A DNA stretch of 64,000 nucleotides from Acrasis kona (Eukaryota; Heterolobosea; Eutetramitea; Acrasida; Acrasidae). Made by a program: the position numbers and the translations under genes. The stretch spans positions 1 to 64,000 of the forward strand of contig JAOPGA020000739.1 of assembly GCA_026419775.2 (NCBI GenBank), written 5' to 3'. The notes beneath the pieces were generated by a model, which was given only the letters and a program-made list of their open reading frames with translations, searched no databases and had not been told where the DNA came from. Positions 49,331-59,327 of the stretch are shown here, in pieces; the first letter of the stretch is position 1, and every line of letters begins with the position of its first letter.

Positions 49331-51756
49331 TTACACGACAAAAGAATCCATCTCCACAGAATTTTTTACACCACCCTGCCCAAGCAACGTGAACGGATTT
49401 TTTATAGCAGATTGATTGATCCAACTCGTAAAGCACCTGATTAGATAGTAGGCTTGGACAATAATTTCCAAACAATATACAGGAATTAAAGTCAAAGCCC
49501 AAGGCCACTTTATAACATTATCCACTTTCAGTATAACAAAAACAACGGCACAAATAAATAACGAATAAAAAAGTAAATAACTAACAGTCCATAACAACCC
49601 CATACAATGGCCTTCGTCGATAGTTTATTCAAGTCAACAGTTAATTTCAATTGATATATCGCAACCAAGATCAGAGATGCAAAGAATGGAGAACAAACAG
49701 CAGACCAAGGCAGGACGCTATCAAAAAATGGGATAAGAAGCTTAGCAATCATACACAAGGAGCAAATCACAATCAGCAATGCAAAGAAGAACAACAACCA
49801 AGGATAAACTTTCTTTCCCTTTGGAAATATGATTTGAGTGGGCGTATATCCCCATATTGTAAACGCACCACCCAACACACAAACAGGAATCCAATTCGGA
49901 ACAAAGTCTGGAAACAGTATAATAAAATATATACAAACCAAAACCAACGACAACAACATACCAAACAACAATTGAACAATCCTACCTCTCCTCGACAAAC
50001 AATAAGCATAAGACGTCCACCACCCAACATGATCCTTATTGACCCACCTATACAAAACCAACGGCCACTGCAGCGTAGGCACCCAGAACACAACAACCAA
50101 CATCAAACACAATGCTGCGAAGGTAATGGCAGGTAAGTAAATGAACAACCAGGACCAATCGATAACATTATCCTGACGCAACACAAAAAAGATAGTAAAT
50201 ACAATAAGACAAGAAATACAACAAGATTTTAAATGATTAAGCCATCTCGCAACAGGATCATAGCGTTTCTTAATGTTCTGCACATGAACACGCAATAATT
50301 TACTTCTAATAAATGGATTTCTAATCTTTTCTTTTCTAAAGGTTACATAGGCATCGGCCTTGCTACAGCTCCAAGAGACCTCGCTTTTCAGCGGCACCAT
50401 CAGATAGTTTTGATCCGAATGGTTGTGTTTTTGGTTAAACTTGATGCGATCGGCGCGTTCTACTTGTCTTTGGTGAATTTGAAGACTTGCCTTGTGCAGC
50501 CAACTCTTTGCTTTGGTGATTAGCGAGACCTTTGGTGGCTTTTGTTCTTCCACTTGTATCTGTTCGACATTAATTTCGACTTGTTCGTCATTTTCATCAT
50601 TTTCATCTTCATCATCTGTTGCGATCGTTATTGTGCCTAATGACCTTGATTGTGGTATTCTTGGTTGAAAAACAAAAAGTTCGGGAGATGTTATCGAGCG
50701 TTGTCTCGTGTGGATTCGAGTCGAGGATCTGACTGGTAGGTGAGATTGACCTCGTTGCCTGATTTCTGGTAGAACTGCTGCTACATCTGCGCCGTGTTCG
50801 AGAGCCTTCCATTGTTAGTTTTATTAAATTATATAGAATTACGGTGAGCGTCAAGTCGAAAAGTCTTTCGTCGTTATCTCGGCTGTCTATAGGTGCGGCA
50901 TCTATATTTGTGCTTGTGGTTGACTCGACGCTATCCATGAAGTAACGTTCAATGTCTGGATGATTATATTGATTGTATATTGCTTCCTCCCTAGATGCTT
51001 TGTAAAATGTTGAGAACAGTTCTTTGAGGTCTTCGATCTCCTCAGCAGATTGGGCCTCTTCGGCATCCCGAGTGGTGTTCGTTTTGATATTGTATTCTAT
51101 TTGGAGCCAACAGTCCCAAATAAGATCGTGGTGGGCTAAATGATAGTAGGATGAACAACACTAAATGTTTTAGTTTTTTGTGATTATGATTTATACCCTT
51201 GATAAGGATACCAGATCGTAACAGTCTACGTAGCTAAATATAAGCAACAGTTCGTCCTCTGATAATTCATGAATGTTACCAGTCGAGAATACAGGCTTGC
51301 CTAATATATCATCGTGGCTGCAGCTCTCCTGTAAATATTGTTAGTTGATGTCCAATAAAGTTGTTCTTTTACTTTGATGTACGGTATAGATAGAAAGAAG
51401 TTCTTATTTCCAGAAGTACCCGCAGTGACGTCGCCATCCCCAACAACTACTACCTTTATCCAATATGCTATCTCGTTGATAATGTCATCAACAAGGCCAA
51501 CAACAAGAGACATGTAGGTTGAGTTGCTTTGAGGTATGAAAATAGAGGGTTCAAAGAAGACAGAAAATAATGTAACGTCAAAGGGTCCTCGTGTAACCCA
51601 ATAATAAATCCACTTGGTTTCTGAATTTGAAGTACACATGGATAGTTGAAAAGTTGAAAATTTTTGTAGTTCGGAAGCTATAAAAATGTGAGAAGGAAAG
51701 AGGGACATCTTCAACATCATATTAAAGTAAACAACAGATTTTATAATCACATTCAT
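49331..51756 (-). CDS. F-box protein fused to a TMEM185-like multi-pass membrane domain
   Basis: Exons 51756(uncertain)-51373, 51328-51197, 51160-50843 and 50805 onward join in frame through introns of 44, 36 and 37 nt. An unassigned N-terminal region is followed by an F-box (IHELSEDELLLIFSYVDCYD, LVSLSRCCSSYYHLA, DLIWDCW), a charged linker with an acidic tract (DDEDENDENDE), and at least eight hydrophobic helices. The helix set has repeated blocks (VFTIFFVLRQDNVIDWSW; VFVILKVDNVIKWPW) like TMEM185/FAM11. The frame closes at 49528, but the last repeat block is read in another frame to 49331. One extra G in the GGGG run at 49598-49601 would join them, so an assembly error or a real frameshift is likely. 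The first codon is unsure: the ATG at 51756 is one base past the eL30 stop. Confidence 0.65.
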
Positions 51757-51757
51757 T

Positions 51758-52143
51758 TTAAGCAGTTGATGATTTAATTGAACGCAAAATGTCTGAATCA
51801 CCTTGATCGGTTACTGACATAACACCAACAGTGAAGTACTTTCCGCAAGCAGTTCCAAGTTCGACGTTGTTTCCGTTGTAGTGGTGAACAAGGGTGTGTG
51901 ATAACATGGCGTAGTATTCAATCTCTGACTTTCTCAAAGGTGGGCAGTTGTTTGCGATGATGATTAACTTGGCTAGCAGAATATAAATACATTTCGTTCA
52001 TATTTTGTTATAATTTTACCTTTTGCGAGTCTCAAGTTCTTTAAGGCTTGTACATAGCCTAGATCGTATTTACCACTCTTCATAACGAGGGCTAAACGTG
52101 AGTTGATGTTCTCGGCTGTCTTCTTCTGTCCCTTCTTGACCAT
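51758..52143 (-). CDS. RPL30: 60S ribosomal protein eL30
   Basis: Two exons (52143-52020 and 51972-51758) with a 47-nt intron give 112 residues, the usual eL30 length. The reading starts [20 protein letters not shown], continues [20 protein letters not shown] across the splice, then [60 protein letters not shown]. This is the complete L7Ae/L30e fold that binds kink-turn RNA in the large subunit. The following minus-strand gene begins almost immediately after its stop. Confidence 0.97.
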
Positions 52144-52482
52144 TTTATATTACTTTCGGCGTAGGTCCGTTCTTTTGCGTTTTTCACAACAAAAATTGTT
52201 TTCACAGAGGAACAAAAATCATTCGCCGGTTGGCCATTGTAAACTACTATAAATGGAAGAGAGAACGAACGATACAACACAATGTCTTGGCGCATCATGC
52301 ATGCATCATGTTTTCTTTAATTCAACGTACGAGATGAAAAGCCAACATATCAAATCCAAACAAACATTGAGTTTTTACATCTTTCAATAATAAGATACAC
52401 TAATTCATGACCACCAACAGATATACAATGTACATAAAAAGACGAAAAAATAATCCCAAAAAGTATTTAATGAAAAACAAAT

Positions 52483-53476
52483 TTATACCTTTTCTTTTTG
52501 TCTTTCCTTCTCGGCTGCCTTCTCTGCATTCTCCCTAACTCTCTTCTTCCAGTTCTCAATACGTTGTTCGTTGGACAACTCCTTCTCCTTTCCTCCACCT
52601 TCCTTCTTGATACCCATAGCTGTGGTGTTGGCCAATACTTCCTTTACAAGTTTTCCAATACCAGCATGTACGTCGTTGAAAGCAGAAGATTTTCCACCAA
52701 AGGCAGGGGAGGTGTATACCAAATTGTCCTCATCGACAACTACATCAGTAGTGTCTCTGACTGCATGTGAGGCGCCAACTGCTTGGAACAATTCCTCGGT
52801 TTCCTTATCAAGCGATCCAACTGTGACCCTGACTCCCTCCCCACCAGACTTTGTTCCCAAAACTTTTGCAAGTAAAATTCCGGCATTGTCGACGGCCAAG
52901 ATGGGTTTCTTTGAAGAGTGACAATCCTTGATGACTTTTTCTACGGCTGTGTCCACTGAAAAGTTTGACTTCTTCTCATCAAAGTTACTGAAGATTTTTG
53001 TTACGGCGGCACCTCCAGGGATGAACAATGCCTTATAATTCTCGGCTCTGAAGTTTTGTAATTTGAGAGGTGCGACTCTGGTAACACGTGTGGCTTCTAC
53101 TGCGTAATCACGAATTTCATTAACGTCAGTCTCCTTGGTGGAGTGGTTAACGGTCTCTTCTTGGTTGCCATCCTAATAATATTAAATTTTATTTTGTTGT
53201 CATCATCTTACGGGAGTGAAGTAGACGACTTTGTATCCCTTTGCTCCAAAATGAATGGAGGCACTTACGGTCTCTACAATATCGCTTCCATCAAGGTAAC
53301 CGGGTCCAGCAACAATAAAGGCGACAGAGTCTCCTGAGGGTTCGATGGTGGCCTTTTTATATTAAATAGATTTAGTATTCGAGACGTACATATAATCTCT
53401 TGCACAAGAAGGGCTTTGTGCTAACTGGCTTAACAGTTCTGATTGCACTGCGAATGAATGTGTTGGTGCGGAACAT
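52483..53476 (-). CDS. ES1/GATD3-like DJ-1-superfamily protein, mitochondrial
   Basis: Three exons (53476-53390, 53352-53212, 53172-52483) with introns of 37 and 39 nt give 305 residues. The first exon is a likely mitochondrial presequence (MFRTNTFIRSAIRTVKPVST). The fold then reads SVAFIVAGPGYLDGSDIVET, YKVVYFTP, NYKALFIPGGAAVTKIFSNF, SSKKPILAVDNAGILLAKVL, RVTVGSLDKETEELFQAVGA, and YTSPAFGGKSSAFNDVHAGI. This follows ElbB/ES1/GATD3 proteins. At the nucleophile elbow, where relatives have Cys (PIGLCCIAP), it has AVDNAG, so the usual cysteine is missing. The last 45 residues are a charged Glu/Lys coiled tail, absent from the short family members. Confidence 0.8.
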
Positions 53477-54105
53477 AGTCTTCTCCACAGATAGTTTGGT
53501 TGAGCAACTATTTATTGGTTGATTACATTACAACAGCAACAACCAGACGCTCATGGAGTAAACTGATATTGTTGATAAGGGAATTACTGTTTGTTTTACG
53601 TGGATTTGGAGCATCTTGGCTAGAACATCACAAGAGGAAGTAAGAAGCAGCATTATGATGCGCTTAAACTCTTTGAGGAATTAAATCAATTGGTAAATGG
53701 GTTGTGATGAAACTTTTATCATCAATGTGTTGTATCACAAATTGGATAATAAATGTTCACTTCGATTTTGACAATTTGAGGCGATAGTAGTCAGAATTCA
53801 CTTGTGACCACATCACCACATATTGATTTGGCTAAGCACTTCGGAAGAGGAACGAGGAAGCATGAGTTGAATTAGGAGTACAACATCAAATAACAGTGTT
53901 GTCTCGCTTATTGCAATAAATAAAGCTTCAAACACTTTCTTAAACTTGTATAAGAATTATAGAACGAGTGCAAAATGATCAGAAACTGTAATTTATGAAT
54001 TGAAATATCCACGCTGATTAGCTCTCTTTGAGGATTTTTACAACGTCGGCAGCCGGGAAAACATCGGCGAAAGATAATCAATCGGAAATACCTATCAAAA
54101 AAATC
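53477..54105. other. Divergent intergenic region
   Basis: AT-rich spacer between the ES1-like gene (minus) and the sugar dehydrogenase gene (plus). No TATA box or RNA is clear. Confidence 0.4.
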
Positions 54106-55221
54106 ATGCACATGTTAAATCTAGCAGTTATTGGTCTGCTCTTGTGCTCGATTACTTTCGCCGCTGTTCACTTGGATCGCCTCAAACTACCAAAAGGCTA
54201 CAAGGCAGAGGTGCTAATTGAGGGTGTTCAAAAGTCCAGACAACTAACCACCACACCAGACGAGCAGTGGTTATTTATCGGCTCCTACGCAAAGTCCATC
54301 TATGCCTACCATTTCGAGACAAAGAAGCTAATAACTCTAGCCACTAAACTGAGCTCCCCAATTGGAACAGCCTATGATCCAACCACTGATAGTCTCATCG
54401 TCTCAGAAATCCCCGTCATCTCTGTCTTCCGCGACATTGTCAAACAATTAAACCAAGGAAAGTCCTCTGACTTCCAAAAGGAAAAGTTACGTAACTATCC
54501 AACCAATGAGTGGCACGGAGCAAAATATCTTGGATTCCGCAACGGACGCGTATTTGTTCCTGTCGGAAGTCCATGCAACCACTGCTTAAAAGACCAATCT
54601 CAGTTTGGAATTCTAAGCTCCTTCGCACTTCAAAACCCTGAAGATTACAAGCTACACGCAATTGGTATCCGCAACACTGTAGGTTTCGACTGGCACCCTG
54701 AGACAGGCAAACTATGGTTCAGTGAGAACGGACGTGACGAGTGGGGTAACGATCGTCCTGGAGACGAACTCAACATGATTGAGGACTTGAACGTCACCAG
54801 ACATTATGGATTCCCATACTGCTACGAGAAGGATGTTGTTGACCCAATCTACAACAAGGACGGAAACTGCAACAAGTACGTTCCAGCCAAATACGTTTTA
54901 GGACCACATGTTGCCGTTGTCGGAATGACCTTCTACAAGGGAGCTGCCTCACAAAACAAGAACATTGCATTAATCGCAGAACACGGAAGCTGGAACAGAG
55001 ACATTCCTCTAGGATACAGAGTCAGCATGGTGGACGTGAGCAACCCTTCCGCTGATTCATACAAGATCTTCATCGAAGGATGGTTGAACCTTCCAGGAGA
55101 AAATGATTCCGAACATGCATGGGGAAGACCAAGTGATGTTTTATCGTTGAAGGATGGATCCATTCTGATCTCTGACGACAAAGCAAACGTTGTATACAAG
55201 ATCACATATGTTGGAAACTAA
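54106..55221 (+). CDS. Secreted PQQ-type sugar (sorbosone/glucose) dehydrogenase-like protein
   Basis: Single exon. The frame opens at 54028, but the ATG at 54106 begins a clear signal peptide (MLNLAVIGLLLCSITFAAVH), giving 371 residues. The six-bladed beta-propeller of the soluble glucose/sorbosone dehydrogenase family is evident from LPKGYKAEVLIEGVQKSRQL, then VPVGSPCNHC, AIGIRNTVGFDWHPETGKLW, FSENGRDEWGNDRPGDELN, HYGFPYCY, IALIAEHGSWNRDIPLGYRV and GRPSDVLSLKDGSILISDDK. These blocks are the PQQ- and calcium-binding parts of the fold. It is predicted to oxidise sugars outside the cell or in a vacuole. Dependence on PQQ is inferred. The convergent kinase gene ends 23 bp away. Confidence 0.88.
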   Translation: MHMLNLAVIGLLLCSITFAAVHLDRLKLPKGYKAEVLIEGVQKSRQLTTTPDEQWLFIGSYAKSIYAYHFETKKLITLATKLSSPIGTAYDPTTDSLIVSEIPVISVFRDIVKQLNQGKSSDFQKEKLRNYPTNEWHGAKYLGFRNGRVFVPVGSPCNHCLKDQSQFGILSSFALQNPEDYKLHAIGIRNTVGFDWHPETGKLWFSENGRDEWGNDRPGDELNMIEDLNVTRHYGFPYCYEKDVVDPIYNKDGNCNKYVPAKYVLGPHVAVVGMTFYKGAASQNKNIALIAEHGSWNRDIPLGYRVSMVDVSNPSADSYKIFIEGWLNLPGENDSEHAWGRPSDVLSLKDGSILISDDKANVVYKITYVGN

Positions 55222-55244
55222 AATAAATTTTGAAAATTAACTTT

Positions 55245-56449
55245 TTATTGATTGTGTTTTCTATAGTTGCGGTCGAGTTCATCCTTTCTCTCGTAGAACC
55301 AATTAATCTTTTTCCCTCCATAATCAAGATAATCAAAATCAATCTCAGAGTGATAGGCCTGTGAAAGCGCCCAAACACCCCAAAAGATGTTTGCAATCTA
55401 ATGTTTTTAATTTCATGTTCGTTCTGATAACGTACGTTTGAAAATACTCCAACCTCAGCCACAAGTTTCTCAACCTCTTCGTCGCTTGGTTTCTTTGCAT
55501 GTCTACCTTCAAGGTAAGCCGATACAAACTTTTTTTGTTGATTGTGATCGGGGAATCGATCGAATTTTAAATCAAAACCAGCATGCTCACTGAAATGGTT
55601 TCCAATATCAAATGAGCGGTAATTGTATCCGCAGTATTCGTAGTCGATGAAGTTTATTTGATCTAAAAGAATTTTAGAATTAATAATGTAGCCGACTTAC
55701 TGTTTTCTTTGTTGTAAAGGATGTTTAGGGAAAGTAAATCATTGTGACAGAACCCAACCTCACAATTCTTTAATAATTGTTCAAGGTCTTCTGTTTCCTT
55801 ATAAAGCCTATTCAAATCGATCTTGGCCATCTTCTCCTTCTTCTCTCCCTTGTATTCGAATGATTTTACTTGAAATTAGTGAAAAACCAAATTAAAAATT
55901 TACCATCGTTTAACCATCTCTTGATGGTCTTGAAGACTGTTGGCGATTTATCTCCTGTTTTTGGTGTTATTGGTGCATCGTGGAACTCTGCGACCTTCTT
56001 AGCAATTAATTCCGCATGCAAAGGCATTTCTATTTTGTTTTATAGTAGTTAGGGTATAATTAAAAGTACCCTCAGGAGAAAGTGCTTCGCCTTCGATGAA
56101 CTCATAGACGTATCCATTGTTATATATGGCATAGATTTCAGCAGACAATCTGTGTTCGCCAAGTAACAGCATGTATTCTATTTCTTTATCGCGGTCGATG
56201 ATGGTCTCAGTACCAACCCCATTAATGCGTACTAGAACTGTTTTGTCGCCAACTTTCGCTTTGTACAGCAAGTTTGTAAGGCCACCTGTTAGTTTGCCAA
56301 ACTCTTTAACTTCCTCACCAACAAATACATCCTTTGTTAAGAATTCTCTAAAAGATGATAGAATCAGTGGTTTTTTGGAGTGCTTACCTCAACTCTTCGA
56401 CAATACTGCTTGAGTGCAGTTCAAAAGTGCGGTCGAATACCTTGCTCAT
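55245..56449 (-). CDS. Choline/ethanolamine kinase
   Basis: Six exons (56449-56388, 56347-56070, 56029-55904, 55868-55701, 55662-55436, 55397-55245) join in frame to give 337 residues. Introns are 40, 40, 35, 38 and 38 nt. Motifs: LTGGLTNLLYKAKVGDKTVL (nucleotide-binding strand), VYEFIEGEALSPEEMP, then the catalytic loop VGFCHNDLLSLNILYN, NFIDYEYCGYNYRSFDIGNH, and the closing helix ANIFWGVWALSQAYHSEIDF. This phosphorylates choline or ethanolamine, the first step of the Kennedy pathway to PC and PE. The sequence alone does not fix the choice of substrate. No signal or membrane segment is seen, so it should be cytosolic. Confidence 0.95.
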
Positions 56450-57071
56450 TGCAAAAATTTAAAAATGTCTTTAAAGAGCTTGTCTATTTCTGGAGCTTAC
56501 AATTCGACAGATTAATCTAATAATAATTGTTATGTAATACAACAAGTCTTAAACGCGCATCTGTCGTGGCACGCACATTTGAAAAAATAAGCTTAGATTA
56601 GAGCCATGACTGCAAAGAAGCCGATCTTACCCCTATCAAGAAATTGATTATTAACGTACTGTCCCAACATCTTCTCTACTAGACACTCACTGAAGCTACG
56701 AATGTTTGTTAAAGCAAGGAAAAAGTTGCTTTGAACATGTTATATTTCTGAATTGTATCAGAGGTGATCAAAGAATTGTTGGATTTTAGGTTCTTTATTT
56801 TTGCAAATATCATGAATTAACTGGTTGGTGCTATCTGGTATTTAGGTAGTAAAAATGTAGTTGGCCTGAGATTGCATCAAATTTAATAGCATCTAATGGA
56901 AATTCAGATGGGTCCTTTTCTACAGCTACTGAAAAGATATAAATGGCCGCATGTCCATCAAAAAACGATTGACAAGGTGGTCAAGTGACCAATCAGAAAT
57001 CTGGTTACAAAACATCATCGGCCTGTCAAGTCTGCAAAGTCTTACGTCACTCAAAAAAACAAAAACACAAA
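56450..57071. promoter_or_regulatory. Divergent intergenic region with a coronin TATA box
   Basis: TATAAATG at 56938-56945 stands 127 bp before the coronin ATG, leaving a 5' leader of about 100 nt. The frame is also open upstream to 56985, but that part reads like leader, not protein. Nothing else is visible in the 622 bp. Confidence 0.45.
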
Positions 57072-58454
57072 ATGTCCTTCGTAAGATCCAGCAAGTTCAG
57101 ACACGTATTCGGAACAGCAGTCAAGCCAGAGAACGCCTACACCGATCTTCGTGCCAACATTGCCGCCTTCGATACCGATTATATTAAGGCAAACACCTTG
57201 TTCTTCACATTCCCATGGCAAGGTGGAGGAGGATCTTTGGCAGTCATCAAGCACGGAGACACCGGTAAGAAGAGTGCCGATACTCCAACCTTGTCTGGCC
57301 ACACTGGACAAATTGTGGACTTTGCTTTCAACCCATTCAATGAGTACATTTTGGCTTCAGGTAGCACAGACGCCACCGTTAAGATTTGGTCCATCCCCGA
57401 AGGTGGTTTGACCGAGACTATCACCGAGAGCGCTGTCTCCCTTGAAGGTCACTTGAAGAAGATTAACAACGTTTTGTGGCACCCAACTGCCAACAACGTC
57501 TTGTTGTCAACTGGTAGCGACCACAAGGTTAACTTGTGGGATGTTGAGCTTGGTAAGGAGAGAGCCTCATTCGAAAATGTCTTCCAAGACACCATTCACA
57601 GCGTTGCCTACAACAAGAACGGTAGCCAACTTGTTGCCACCAGCAAGGACAAGAAGATGCGTCTATTGGACCCCCGCGCCAGCAACCCAGTTACCGCCGA
57701 GACTGATGGTCACCAAGGTACCAAGGCTTCCCGCGCCATCTTCTTGACTGGTCAAAACGACCGTATCTTCACCGTTGGTTTCACCAAGGCCTCCGAGCGT
57801 CACTTCATGATCTGGGATCCACGTGATATCTCAAAGCCAATCTTGAACCAAGATATCGACGTCAGTGCCGGTCTCATCATGCCATTCTACGATGAGGGCA
57901 CCAACCTATTGTTCTTGGCAGGAAAGGGAGACGGTAACATCCGTTACTTCGAGTTGGTCGACAGCGACCCATACATTTACCACATCAGCGACTTCAAGAG
58001 CACTGACCCACAACGTGGTATGTGCATGGTACCTAAGCTTGGAATGGACACCTCATCATGCGAGGTTGTCCGTCTATTGAAGTTGGAGAACAAGATTGTC
58101 ACACCAATCTCATTCCAAGTCCCACGTCGTTCAGACTTGTTCCAACCCGATATCTACCCAGACACCGTAGCCCCAGAGGCAACTTTGACTGCTGACGAAT
58201 ACTTTGCAGGAGAGAACAAGGACCCCATCTACGTAAGCATGAAGCCAGGTGAAAACAAATATGCCGGAAAGGCCAACACATTCAGCGCCGACAAGGTTGA
58301 AAAGAAGGCACCAAAGGCAGCACTTCCCAAGCCAGCCTCATCCCCTCAAGAACTACAAAAGCAAAATGAGGAGTTAAGAAAGCGCGTTGAGGAGTTACAC
58401 AAGGAGAACTACGAGCTAAAGAACAAACTCCAAGAACTTGAAGGCAAACAATAA
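57072..58454 (+). CDS. Coronin
   Basis: Single exon, 460 residues from the ATG at 57072 (MSFVRSSKFRHVFGTAVKPE), the usual short-coronin length. The N-terminal signature FVRSSKFRHVFGT and the WD40 propeller follow: SGHTGQIVDFAFNPFNEYIL, ASGSTDATVKIWSIPEGG, LEGHLKKINNVLWHPTANNV, STGSDHKVNLWD, MIWDPRD. The coronin extension (FQVPRRSDLFQPDIYPDTV, then PEATLTADEYFAGENKDPIY) comes next, and a coiled coil ends the protein (LQKQNEELRKRVEELHKENY). Coronins bind F-actin and Arp2/3 to control actin turnover at the cortex. Coding G+C is higher than in neighbouring genes, fitting high expression. It converges on the LRR gene with 15 bp between stops. Confidence 0.97.
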   Translation: MSFVRSSKFRHVFGTAVKPENAYTDLRANIAAFDTDYIKANTLFFTFPWQGGGGSLAVIKHGDTGKKSADTPTLSGHTGQIVDFAFNPFNEYILASGSTDATVKIWSIPEGGLTETITESAVSLEGHLKKINNVLWHPTANNVLLSTGSDHKVNLWDVELGKERASFENVFQDTIHSVAYNKNGSQLVATSKDKKMRLLDPRASNPVTAETDGHQGTKASRAIFLTGQNDRIFTVGFTKASERHFMIWDPRDISKPILNQDIDVSAGLIMPFYDEGTNLLFLAGKGDGNIRYFELVDSDPYIYHISDFKSTDPQRGMCMVPKLGMDTSSCEVVRLLKLENKIVTPISFQVPRRSDLFQPDIYPDTVAPEATLTADEYFAGENKDPIYVSMKPGENKYAGKANTFSADKVEKKAPKAALPKPASSPQELQKQNEELRKRVEELHKENYELKNKLQELEGKQ

Positions 58455-58469
58455 ATCATTTGTGTTTTT

Positions 58470-59165
58470 TTATTCATGCTGTTTCTTCTTTACTGGAGTT
58501 GGCTTTTTGAGGTAAAGAAGGTTAAATGTATTCGCCGTATCAACATCTTTTTTTGTAACCGCAGCAAAATCTAGAATCTTTAAAGAAGGTAAAAGTGCAA
58601 GAATATGATAACGGTAGTTGCGCACTTCATCAAGAGGATTTCCGTGAAGAGTAAGGGAACGCAGGTTCTTGAATTTTGATAGACGAGTTATTTCCTTTAC
58701 TTCACTAATATTATTGCCATGCAGATATAAAACCTCCAGATCAAGAGGTAATGCCTCCACGCTTTGCAGAGAGGCGAAATTATTGTATGATAAATCCAAC
58801 CATTTGATCAACGATGAATCGTCCATAATCTTTTTGGCAACTTCCATTAAGGAGTCCAAATCGAAGAGGTTGTTGTTGCTTAATTTAATTGCACCTCCGA
58901 GGTAGCCCGAATATTCGATTGTAGAAGTAACTTCTTTCGACAGATTTTTATCCTCATTCTTATCCTTTGGTTCAGAATTTGTCATTTTCATTAAATTTGT
59001 TGGGCTAGTATTTACACCTCCAGAAGATTTGGTTGCATTTAAAGTACTCCTCATTTTGTTCCGGTTGATGGTAAGTTCACTCTCCTGAACAGATTCCTTT
59101 ACTTTTGTCTCCACCACTCTCTCAATCTTTCTTCTCTTTCCATTGCGTGGTTCACATCTCAACAT
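58470..59165 (-). CDS. Leucine-rich repeat protein, LRRC51-like
   Basis: Single exon, 231 residues. The first 80 residues are basic and low in complexity. LRRs follow from about 85 to 200: GGAIKLSNNNLFDLDSLMEV, LIKWLDLSYNNFASLQSVEA, LDLEVLYLHGNNISEVKEIT and FKNLRSLTLHGNPLDEVRNY, closed by HILALLPSLKILDFAAVTKK. This matches LRRC51 (LRTOMT reading 1) of flagellated eukaryotes. It may be a flagellar or basal-body protein, as inferred from the family. Confidence 0.82.
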   Translation of the reverse strand: MLRCEPRNGKRRKIERVVETKVKESVQESELTINRNKMRSTLNATKSSGGVNTSPTNLMKMTNSEPKDKNEDKNLSKEVTSTIEYSGYLGGAIKLSNNNLFDLDSLMEVAKKIMDDSSLIKWLDLSYNNFASLQSVEALPLDLEVLYLHGNNISEVKEITRLSKFKNLRSLTLHGNPLDEVRNYRYHILALLPSLKILDFAAVTKKDVDTANTFNLLYLKKPTPVKKKQHE

Positions 59166-59327
59166 ATCTAAGAAGAGTAAGCATCATCCACAACAATAAA
59201 CGCTACCATTGCAATTATTGATTTTCTTATAAGAGTAATCTATTGGTGGGTATGTCTTCGGCGCCTCGTGATTCAAAGAGCTCTTCATTTGGGAACTGTA
59301 GTCATATATTGTTTACAAAATCTTATT
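59166..59327. other. Short spacer between two minus-strand genes
   Basis: No feature beyond flanks. Confidence 0.4.

Noticed and set aside
49651-50136. 161-codon plus-strand frame
   Set aside because: It is antisense to the membrane-domain exon and is rich in Asn, Gln and Arg, with no domain; a shadow.
51373-51460. P-loop GTPase start in the N-terminus of the F-box gene
   Set aside because: The stretch IKVVVVGDGDVTAGTS looks like a Ras-type P-loop, but the GK[ST] residues are missing and no switch motifs follow.
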